Program-made: the position numbers and the translations under genes | DNA from: Paramyrothecium sp. XJ0827 | Lineage: Eukaryota; Ascomycota; Sordariomycetes; Hypocreales; Stachybotryaceae | Length of the DNA stretch: 64,000 nucleotides | Assembly (NCBI GenBank): GCA_020881915.1 | Contig: JAJFPB010000005.1 | Location: 2,480,001-2,544,000, forward strand | Direction: 5' to 3' | In this document: positions 22,532 through 32,765 of the stretch, piece by piece | Position numbering within the stretch: position 1 is the first letter of the stretch | Layout: each line of letters opens with the position of its first letter | Notes under the pieces: generated by a model | Databases searched by the model: none | What the model saw: only the letters and a program-made list of their open reading frames with translations | Told to the model about the DNA's origin: nothing

Positions 22532-23799
22532 CTAGCCCTCCATAGGTGGTAGGCTCTGCAATTCCATGTCCAACTCGTGTCTGATTGCCATCTCTCGCAG
22601 CATAGACGCTGCCACCTCCGGGTTACCAATCAAGAAGTCGCTCGTCTCTGTTGGCGTGTGCTTCCACAACAGTGGTTGGAGAAAGCCAACCCTAGCTAAA
22701 ACCATTTTCAGAAAGGGATCGGCCTCCGGAAGACTGGCGTACAGCTTGCCGCAAAGCTGCAGCACCTTGGGCACCGCTGCGTCTGTCCCTGCTGCCTCCA
22801 GCATGTCGATGCAGTGCCGCATCACGGCGGTGCAAAGGCTGTCAAGGAGGTAGCGGTTGGCGCAGATGTACACATCTATGCTGAGCTCGTACGTCATGAG
22901 CCAGGTTCTCATATCCTCGTCTTTGATGCGGGCAAGGGGTTCTCGTATCACCTGAGTGTTTGGAATAAGAACGTCTCTGTCGGGACGGTTGTGCTCACGA
23001 TCAGGGACGGGAGGCATTGCATGGGCAGCTCGAACGACTGTGCGCAGGCGAGGAAGCCGCCCGCAGCTCCAACAAGGCGGACCGGGCGGCCGAAGGCATC
23101 GCGGACAACGACATCCACCACGGTGCTGTCCTGGATGCTTTTCCAAGTGCGGACTTTGCGCAACACTGCTATTACCGCTTCCTGTGGATGAAGAAGAGGA
23201 GGATGACGACGAGCCGGAGTCTGAGTTTTGGCCATCGTCATCTGGCACCTCGCGGGCTTTACCCTTGTCGATGATCGGATCTACAGCGCATTAGCTTAGC
23301 CAGGCCATCCTAACGACTGACATCTTGGGCTTACCAAGTGCCGATGCAGCATTTTTGATAGGATTGAAGCGGTTTTCGTAGAGGAAGGCCACCACGAAGT
23401 GAAAGACGGCAGGATCCTCCTCGGGCAGGTCTATGGCTTGCTCAGCTGCCTCCCTGAATTGTCCCAGCAGAGCCTTCTGAAACCACTTAGACCTGGTGAG
23501 AACATCACGGTGCACCTATCAACGCATCAGGTACGGTCCCCATGGAAGCGCAACGGAACGGAGCCTTTACGTACGTGAAATGTCTGGATGTTGTGGAACC
23601 CACCGACCCGTATAGGAATGGGGAATGAATTGTAGCGTCCATCTACCGTGCTGAGCCAAAGATCCTCTTCCGGATCTGGTACGGGTAAGGCTTTCTCTAG
23701 TTCTTCACGGAAATCACTCTCCAAGACGACAACGGGTGGCTGGTGAGACGTCGACAGGGTACGAGTATGCGCAGTGCTGCTCTCCCCACGCTCTTCCAT
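22532..23799 (-). CDS. BTB/POZ domain protein
   Basis: The exons are 23575-23799, 23335-23515 and 22532-23280, giving 384 residues with consistent phases. A BTB core spans introns 1 and 2: FHVHRDVLTRSKWFQKAL (about 74-91), then IDLPEEDPAVFHFVVAFLYE, the characteristic helix run. After it come a Ser run and an insert with CRCPRC-x7-CWSC, a CxxC-x7-CxxC pair that could form a small zinc knuckle. The C-terminal half (about 230-384) is helical (ELSIDVYICANRYLLDSL), typical of fungal BTB proteins. BTB proteins often act as adaptors for Cul3 ligases or as transcription cofactors, but nothing here identifies a partner. Other frames are open across the GC-rich insert, so that part is less certain. 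Confidence 0.8.
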
Positions 23800-24674
23800 T
23801 CTTCACACTCGTCGTTGCTGAATCGCCTTGTCTTGCCACTGCAATAAATTGGTGCATTCGCAGTCCTTCTTTTTTTTCCTTTCCCAGGCGGCAGGTTGTA
23901 GAACCAGGGACTTGGCGTGATGTGCGGCCTCACGGGCGGCTTCTCGAATTTAGAGGGACGGCGAGACAGGGGTGGAACCTTGAGCTGCGAGGCTCTCAAG
24001 TAGGGATGCATGTCAAACGCATTGCCCCAAGTCCTTTGTCCAGGCATCCATGCTCGCCCAGCACGCCTTGTACGACGGACAACCAACCAAAGTAGACCGC
24101 AGATGCGCATCAAAGAGGACGGCGCTTATCCCGGCCGTGTCCACACGCGATTGGTGCTTGTTAAACAGGACAAAACAGCCGTAGCCATTCTGCCACATTT
24201 TGCGTTCCTCTACTTTAACTTCTTTCTTCTGAATGAGTAGCGCACTGTACCGTATAGGATTGTACTGTATCATATTCGTGCTGTACGTACTACGATCCTC
24301 GCGACGAGAGCTTCGATGAGATTTCCATTAAACGCCCCTCAGAGTAAAGGATCCCACCCCCAGCAAGGGGCACGGCTTTGGCAAACAGGTTGGATTTTAG
24401 GACCTGCTTCCTGAATCACTAAGACTGTGACTTTCGCCGGGAAGAAACTGGGGGGGGGGGGGTGGTGATGGCAATCTTTCCAATAAAAGGTGAACAACGG
24501 TTTTCAAACACCTTTAGCATCGTGATGAGCGCGAAGGGTGAAGGAAGAGAAGGAGGGCATAACATCCATGCATCCTTCAGTATTTAGCATTGCCTATCAT
24601 CCCGGACCTTCACCACGAAGTAGATGCTTGTATTCATTCGAGCTCTTCTTGCATTTGTATTTCTACCCTTATTG
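23800..24674. other. Intergenic with a poly-G run
   Basis: About 0.9 kb between the BTB start and the HELQ-like helicase stop. It contains a 13-G homopolymer at 24450-24462 and no supported gene. Part of it must be the BTB promoter. Confidence 0.5.
24450..24462 (+). repeat. 13-nt poly-G homopolymer
   Basis: An uninterrupted run of 13 G residues in the intergenic region downstream of the helicase gene. Such runs are prone to sequencing and replication slippage, so the exact length is uncertain. Confidence 0.85.
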
Positions 24675-27600
24675 TCAGCGCCACGCGAATTTGAGAGAGC
24701 AGACCTTGAACTTACGCCACAGTCTATTCGCGGATGCTAAAATCACATCAGCTTTAGCAAGTAGTTTTTCCTCAAGCTTTTCGCCGTCCTTGCTCTTTAG
24801 TCGCAGCTTATTCGGTTGAGCCTAAGCGCTCGTTAGCTGTGGACAGCCACGGCAATCAGGCCAGTTTCACACACCTGCATTAGGATGGGGAGCAACTCTT
24901 TTGCAGTGGCGTTTGCCAGAGACGCAACCGTGCGAAAACCGTTCTCCCAAAACACTCGGCTGCCAATGGTTTTAGCTGGGACTGTACAACACTGTACACT
25001 ACTGCATTGTGTGCATTCTCTGGGATAGATGACCCACGCTGTTCGGCTCTTGATGAAAGGAATTTTTGTTAAACAAAGTAGGTCAGCCCTCGCGCCAGCC
25101 ATCAATCTTTCAGAGAAATGATCAAGAGCAGCCGACATAACACTATTTTCCTGAATCAGTACGGTACTGTGTTGAGATCGGCCACTGTCTGGCGACAATA
25201 GGTAGGACAAATTACCCCCATCCCATCTGCTCGCAGAATTTAATCATCCCAGCTGCGAAGCCTTGACACGTTTGGGACAAGTTCTGAACGATGCCACGGG
25301 GCACATCATACTTTCGTGCTACTGTGTGTATTGGCATTTCGTTGCATAGGTCCCGTAGTTGGAGTGCCATGTAAAATCGCCGATACACACGCGATATCTC
25401 TCGATCAACCTTCGGCAAGTCACTGAAGCTAGCACCTTGGGCCCTTTGATTGTGTTAGTGTACCTAAGCGCGTAGCATAGCACTGACCTGACTTACAACT
25501 TCATCACTATTGTCGGCTTAATCCCAAGAAACCCAAGAACTCGAATGCCACTGTCGTCAAGTAGTTGCATCTCATCCCGGAATATCTGCCAGTTCACATT
25601 GACCCCAAAGTCTTGAATAGGCGTAAAGGTATAGAGTATGTGCATATCTCCATCCATAACGAATGCTTTCAAAGTCCGACTTAGCTCTTGATAAATGAAC
25701 ATGCCATCGTCGGGATCTAATGCGGAGGCCACGACGGCCTTACCGAGCTGGGTCGGCTCGTAATTGTGGAAGGAATCACGCTGAACTAAACCCATGGCTA
25801 GCAGCTCGTCGAGACTGGAAGTGATTTTCTGGGAAATGTCCGCACTCTCTGTGTAAGTCAGCAGCGTCTTGGAGAAATACTCCTCAATTGATTCAAGACT
25901 GGTTGCCAAACGAATGGCAATAACTTCTAAGGTAGCCCTTTGGATCGTTAGAATCTTCGCGATGCCCGGGGAAGGCACAGGACTATAATACCGTTGAAAG
26001 CGCCTGTTGTCAAGTCCGAGGCAGCTCGAGACGTTCGGCAGTTCCGCGTGCATGAGCTCCAGGACTTGTTCTAAGTCATTGTCGCGGCAGCAAAGGAAGG
26101 TCTCGCCTATGGGCGTTCTGCCTCGTCTGCCAGCCCGACCTCTCATCTGCCGCAGCATAGACGGTCCAACCATTTCTCGGCCCATCCGGGCATTATGCAG
26201 GATAACCCTCCGCGCCGGACTGCATCACTTAGTCTTGACCGAAAGCCTGAAGCTGGGTCCACTTACAGATTGATGCCAGCGGCCAGACTGCAGGTAGCAA
26301 CACATATCAACAGGGTTCCTTTGTCGTATGCTGTTGCGATAAGTTCCCTTTCTTCGCTTGTCAAGCCAGCCTAAAAATTAGCTTAGTTAACTGTGTTGTG
26401 CATAAGAACCTACATCTACGTTCTTGTTAGCTAGTGTCATGTGGGTGGCATATTTCTCATAGCTTACGGTGAAAGGCGACGCCATAAGGGACTGTCTCCT
26501 CCAGTACTGGGTCCATACCCATGCTCAGACTTCGTAAATCACTTAATAGGTCGAGTCTCCTGTCTGCCATAGTCGGGTCGAGCTCATTGACATCAGGCAT
26601 GACACGACTTAGTAGTCGAGCATCTGACTCGCACAAATTGCGACTACCCGCAAAGACCAAGACGCCGTAGCCAGACCGCGCAGTCTCATATGCCAGAGAA
26701 ATGACAGCGTTGAGCACCGGATCTGCCAACTCTTTATGAATAGAAGACGTAATCCTTCTCGAAGGACATGCCCTGTCCAAAGATGATTTAATTTGGCTTA
26801 ATTGTGAGGGCATCTTGGCAAGACTGTATGTCAACTCGGAGGGATAAATGTTGCCATCGTGCACCAGATGCTCCTTGATGGGCACCGGCCGATACCGTGT
26901 TTCGTAGGAATGCCCCTGGAGCCATTGTGCGAGTAGTTGCATATTCTGGAATTTTGCTCAGCTGACGCCGAATGGCCTGTACGATTGTCACTTACCGGTA
27001 GGGTCGCACTCATGCCGACAATTTGCACGGGGTCTTCTAGGCTGAGCAACTTTGTCCCTACAAACTCCATAAGATAGCCACGGTGGGCATCATCAATCAT
27101 ATGCAACTCATCCAAGACCACACTTTTCAAGTTGGAGATAGTGCAATCATCAATGGCATTGTTTACCATAGCGTTTGCCTGCCAACATATCAGCAAACCG
27201 CAAAGCCTATTAGCGAACGGAGTCCAGGCATACTTTTTCAATCGTGCAAACGCCAATATCAAAGTCGGCCCAGGTTGCGCGAATTTTACCACCACCGAAA
27301 AAACCGACGACTCTTATTGTTTTTTCATCGGCTCGTCGCCTCCATAGGCGTCTGTTTTCGTCCGAGTCTGAAGGATTGTCCGGGGGTGTCAAACCCTCAA
27401 CCACTGCTCGTAACCATCGGACCTTCTCCTGGACCAAAGCAACGTAGGGCAAAACCAGCAGCGCCTTTGTATCATGTTCAGCAAGAACCTTTTTCAGCAT
27501 AAGTACTGGAAAGCATTAGCAGTTCCACGATATGTTACAATGCATCACTCGCTTACTGTCTGCAACAAGAGACTTGCCGCCGCCCGTGGGAGCGCAATAC

Positions 27601-28381
27601 ACGAGGTTCGACGTGCCATCTAGCAGGCCAGGTCCTTTGAGACAGCTCTTCTGCCAAGGGTATATTTGCCGAATTCCCAGCGAAGCGAAATTTTGAACCA
27701 ACCGGTACGGAAGCTGGTAGATTGGATGGGATAAAAGTAGCTCAGGATCTTGAGTAGCAGAGGGAGTTGCAGGCACGAGTACTCTCTGGGAGTATTCTGA
27801 GACATCAGAGGCTTCGGATGCAGATACAATCTTGCTAGGTAATAGACGCGCGACACCACTGGGAAGACTGATGGTTCTCTGTATCTGCGAACCACGCTTA
27901 GATCCGACGAAATCTAGAGTTGCGTCACCGTCTTGATTCGACCACGGTCTCTTTTGGCCAGTGATCGGGGCAGAATGGGTATGGGCGGCGGCAGCTTTTT
28001 CTTGGGCGACTTGCATGCTCGTCTTGTGAAAGACGCCATGCATGCCCTTCATCATGAGCCATGTGAGGTTGCAGCATGAATGTAGACTGGAGCTTCTATC
28101 AGACGGCTCGAGATGAGAGAGCAAAGATCTGCTTAGACGCAGTGCTGCATCTGTTTATGCTCTCTTTTCCCGTATCCGCTACAACGTATCTTGCCGTCCT
28201 TGCGCAGACTCGATGCAGAAAGACGTTGACGATTCTGTGAGAGCGGTCCATATATTAGATAGGCAGGAAATGCTGATCGCGTTTGCGGAGCCTCAATCGC
28301 GTTAAGTGTTTCGTGGGGGAACACGAAGGCACGTGAGGGGCGGTTTTTCGGTTTCACTGGACTTGACCTGAGGCACATCAA
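24675..28381 (-). CDS. HELQ/HEL308-type DNA repair helicase (Ski2-like SF2)
   Basis: The exons in order are 28195-28381, 27557-28150, 27234-27505, 26996-27178, 26468-26945, 26414-26415, 26267-26370, 25497-26219, 25216-25443, 25038-25142, 24875-24959 and 24675-24821, giving 1035 residues with all phases consistent. Motifs are Walker A APTGGGKS (249-256), DELH (374-377), SATLP, FHHAGL (around 571-576) and QMRGRAGRRG (631-640). The C-terminus has winged-helix, ratchet and helix-hairpin-helix-like parts (RTARVFWENGF, ADVILASANRLW). There is no polymerase domain, so this is HELQ-like rather than full Pol theta. Family members unwind forked DNA during crosslink and replication-fork repair in the nucleus. 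Two points are unusual: the first intron would be GC-AG and only 44 nt long, and a 2-nt exon is needed at the HHAGL motif. The N-terminal exon is the least certain part. Confidence 0.88.
26414..26415 (-). other. Predicted 2-nt microexon in the HELQ-like gene
   Basis: The exon before ends FHC with one base left over (after TTTCACC), and the exon after begins in phase 0 with GCTGGCTTG (AGL). Only the dinucleotide AT, flanked by ACGTAG and GTAGGT on the minus strand, restores the second His of GVAFHHAGL. The upstream intron (26416-26467, 52 nt) has GTAAGC, a perfect GCTAAC branch site and a TAG acceptor. The downstream one (26371-26413, 43 nt) has GTAGGT and TTTTTAG. Confidence 0.6.
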
Positions 28382-31300
28382 GTACCTTATCAGGCTTACC
28401 TTAGTGGTTAGTGACCAAGGTAAGCGCAGGGAGACTGTACTAATACCTCAGCCACAGGATGCTAGTCGAGACACCACTAGAACGCGGGGTGTTCCTGGCA
28501 TCAGTCTTCCAGCTGCAGGCCGAACCTGCAAGGGCTCGCTGGATGGGTCGCCCCACCCTTGTTGATTGGCTCGCGACTATCCCTGTATCATTCCTGCGAA
28601 CGTCTGTCCATGACAATCAATTTTCATTCTTTTGGCAACATCACTTCTAGTGAGGCCACTATCAAGGGTCCGTATCATTGCGTGACTGGTGCCATGTCAG
28701 ACTTGAATTGTGTAGGCGACTCTTGATATTTACAGTACCTAATGGTTGGTCAAGGCTGTACTTATTCCTTTGCATCCACCTACCATGGAGGGTTTGAAGG
28801 GTACAGAAGCCAGAGGGAAGGAGGGCTGCGAATTTACAACCATAGTGACCTGATTGATGCCTCCCTGAGCAAAGAGCATGTCAACTATGGTACTCAATTG
28901 TTGCATTGTGCATGCTGGGTTATGATAGCCGCGAGTTGACTGATATTTTCCCGACAACTCACTGAGACGGGTGGCCTCGAAAAGTGCTCTGCTCTGGACA
29001 TCTCGCGTCCGAAGTGCGAGTGTGACACGCCATCTTGCTGGTAAAGAAATTTATTATTACATTCGTCAGCCAGATTCTCTGCGCGTTTTGATGGGGACGG
29101 GTGAAGCCCAAAGTGTGTGGCCCCGTGGCATCCCGGCATTTCCGTTGGGTTGGATCGGTCACCATGCACTCCAAAGGTTAGCGTACATCTGAGCCAACCA
29201 CCAGGCACCTTGCCAGGTCGATACTGGGACCGCGCATATTTACTTTTTCCCCTCTGCTGAGCTTCTGCGGAAACACCCCTCTTCATTATTCGGTTCTCGA
29301 AAGTACTACTTTTCAGAGTCTTGGCCATTCCCTTGCAGATATCTGGTAACCAAAGCTTGTAAACGCCGATCGTAGAAAACCCGATCTAAAGTAGGTAGGT
29401 GAGTGGATGCCCTATAATACCTGCTCTTTTGACCATGTGTGCATCACGAAGTGCAGGTGCCTCTACTAGGTACCTAGAAGGCAAAGGGGCCCGTAGTGGG
29501 ACGCTGACGAAAATGCAATGAAAAGTCTCGCACTAGAAGAATGCTCATCTACCTCCGTTGACAACTGGGTTATGGGGAGATAGAGGTGCAAAAGGGGCGT
29601 TATACTACGGCTCGCCACCGCTGGTCGGCTTGATTATAAAATGCTCAAACGCTCGTAGAAACCATTTTCACCATGTCAGCACCCCTCAAGCTGGTCCAAT
29701 GTTTCCAAGAAAAAGCCAAGAACCATGTAACCCAGCACACAACTATATGACTGGGTTTAAAGGCCGTTTTCGGTCTGTGATTTGGGCACATCTCCTGAGA
29801 GGTGTAATCCGCTATGGCCAGCCGGCCGTACCCCAGCGGGCATTGCACACCTGAGACTCAAAGACCTGAGGGAGCCCACTAGCAGGGCAAAGCGGCCTGA
29901 GTTTATCCTTTCGTCGGAGGATAACGGTTTAGGCGGGTCATTGCTACCATCGCCTACTGTACAGCAAGTACGTCAGATGCTACCTTGGGTACGTTAAGCA
30001 ACGAACAGACCTAAAGATTGCTCCCTTTTTTCTTTTTTCTTTTTGGGGGTTATCCCATACCTTACACCGGGAATAGGGGAAGAAGTCCGAGAGCTTCCTG
30101 CATTGGCGTTATTTATCTCTTGGCGACCTCACCTGGATGCACTAAAGGGAGCCAATCAACAGTGGCCCGACAGACTAGTGAACCGTTAGATCGTGCGAAA
30201 ATCATTTGCAGTCCCAGACACATGGGATCGACCCAACTCGCCTGGGTAGCTGGCGCTTGCGTTCCATATCCACCACGATTTGGACGGGAAGAGAGAAAGC
30301 TACGAAGAGTCACTTGCAATGTCAATGTGGGTGACTGAGACATCACTAGAGTCATGTCTGCAATTACTATTTGGAGGGTGAGATCGGCTCCATCAGCAAC
30401 GAATTGGATGCATGCCACCGTGCATCACACGCCCCCTACCTGGCCGTGTGGAGCGACAAAGTTATTTCTCAAACAAAATCCCGCCGAATACTTGAAGCGT
30501 TCAGTGTCCGAGGGTAGGTACTCAAGCGACATACAAACAGAGCGACATAGCTAAAATTTACGAATGAAATCACCACTGAATGGGACAGCCCGCCGCTATT
30601 TCAATGCTGTACAATTCGAACCCTTTCAGGAAGATCTCATGGAATTTCTCTTTCTTTTTCACACATCTTCCTGCCAACAATGCTAGAGAATGAAGGGTTA
30701 CGGTCTCTATTCATTTGCTTACCGATTGAGACTGTGGTAGCGTTGTCGCTATTTCTTCATAATAGAATCCCAGGTAATCCGGCCGTGCTTACCACTGATG
30801 GTTGCCTGGACACACTCAGTCGCCTTCCCTCGATACAAGTGAGCTCTCACCGCACAACACAAAGATGATCCGCGAAACTGTGTGGGTTGGTGCCGTATGT
30901 TGGTGCCGTGATTGAACTCGGAGGATGCGAATGGGATGCCACGGGATCAACTTTATCTTGACGACGCCTACCTAAGTTATGTTTGTAGAAGTAAGCCATC
31001 CAGGCTGCCGCCTGACGTGATCGGTACATCGCTTGAGCAAGTAAAGTCAAGACAGAACCTGGCAAAAGGAAAGAAACAGTCGAAAATGAAATGGCAAAGC
31101 GATAAGCCAGGCCGTCAAAGGGTAAGGCTTCGGGTGCTCTAGTGCTGGCGAGCAGCTTCACCGAATGTTCTCTACACGAGATGCGCTACTTACGAGCACT
31201 CAAGCTGCTATTTCGTTCCAAGTTAACTGCGTCCTTAACAGCTACATAAGGCGTGGGCGACCAGGCCTGTCTTACTCCCCCGACGCGATTTGCAATCGCA

Positions 31301-32765
31301 ACCAAGCCCACCAGTCATGTGTGCTGTGCTGGCTTTGGTCGATCCAATGAAGACATTGAAAGTGTTATGAGCGCATGCTAAAATCTTCGTCGCGCTGGCT
31401 CCAAGTCTCGAGCGGAAGAGTTCAGACTGTGCAGGCCCAAGCAGGCCATCTCGTACGGCTCAAAGTATTTATTTAATGCCGATATGCTGCATGGGGAGGT
31501 TGTGGATGTAATTACTGGAAGTGAAGGGGGGCCCACCAGCCAATGGGGATGACGAGCGGAGACACAGGAGACTTGTTCGAATCGTCATGTCGTAAGGTAT
31601 GGATTGCTCCTTAGATCCTCATCCACTCACACGCAGTGGCGTATGGCGCCTCCCCTGCTCCGCTCGCCTACTCAGTGTGATTGTCAATCGCCTTGCACAG
31701 CTGCCCCTCGACCTGCTCTGGTTTCTTGATGGTCGGTCATGTTTTGTGACACCTGTGCCAAACCACATCGTCTTCGCGAACCCCGCCGTTAAGCCGCAAC
31801 ACACACCTGAGGATGTCCCCATGGAGCGGAGGTTTCGCTAGGCGGCACATAGCGCGGGACTTGGTTTTGGCGCAGGCGAAGTTGGGTTGGTTCCAGGAGA
31901 AGTGAACGAAATATCCTTGAAGGCAGCATTTCATGAGACAATCGGGTACTTTTGACACAGCAAGATAGTGCCAGGGCCAAAATCAGGTCTGGCAAGCCGC
32001 TCGCGAGGCGCGTGGATGAGGTTAAACTCGAGAGCTTGTGGTGTGGGTGCCGGAGACGCACTCGCAGATCTACCACCCCAATTGTGTTGAGATAATACCT
32101 TTTCACTGGTAGCCGGTGAGGCAAAGGAAAGGTAAGGTCAGGTCAGAGTTAAAGGCAAAGCAAGGCAAAGGTAAGGTACCTTAGCTGTGAGGCAAGGCAC
32201 TTAATGGGCCATGCATGGAGTCGACACCTCTAGGCCATCCCGCGAGGGACCGCTGGTGGCCGGGATGGTGGCATTAGCATGGTGCACCCAAGTTCATATA
32301 AAGTTTCCCGCAACGCAGATCGAGGCGGCTGCCACTGTGGCGCGCAGTGCGGTGTGTTGTCATCTGCTAGCGTGTACTCTGCCAGTACCTTGGCGCCTAG
32401 GGTGGGCCGCACCCCTGCCCCGGTACCAGCGCCCGCCTCGGGGGTGCCAGTGCAAGTGCCAGTGCCAGAACCAGAACGTTTCTTCTTCGCCCGGCGCCTG
32501 GTCTCATACGCACTTCTTCTTCCTCCAACCTTTGTTCCCACTCTTCACGTCTCCGGACCCTTCTTCTCATCGCCTTCACTCATCTTGAATCTTCGGGAAG
32601 TCGATCTCGTTTCAGTTTCAGTGACGCGAACCGACACTTCAATTCCAACATTTCACCCAAAGTCCCCCGAGCTGCCCGTCTGTTCCACCTGGTTACATAT
32701 GGGCATGCCTCGACACACCACCTACCTCATCTCACCGCGGCGCGACTGACTGATTTGTTGGTGCC
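28382..32765. other. Long gene-free stretch between divergent genes
   Basis: A 4.4 kb stretch between the helicase start and Snt2. I searched both strands for domains, splice chains, tRNA-like B boxes and 5S-like blocks and found none. It has TACCTT/GGTAAGG elements near 28380-28430, 29460 and 32130-32190. A pyrimidine-rich probable Snt2 leader lies at about 32400-32765, with short CCAGTGCAAGTGCCAGTGCC-type repeats around 32449. Open frames inside are below 130 codons and unconvincing. Confidence 0.45.

Noticed and set aside
25444..25496. An alternative acceptor closer to the next exon (after GTGCTAG)
   Set aside because: It keeps the frame but gives MKFFSDLP. The acceptor ATCAAAG lies 12 nt after a CACTAAC branch site and gives MKLAQGASFSDLP, closer to my recollection of the family line at this position.
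28133..28381. A separate small gene upstream of the helicase
   Set aside because: Its frame joins the helicase N-terminus by a phase-correct splice, so it is better explained as the first exon.
32279..32749. A 156-codon open frame upstream of Snt2
   Set aside because: No domain, built partly on short repeats, and located in the probable Snt2 leader.
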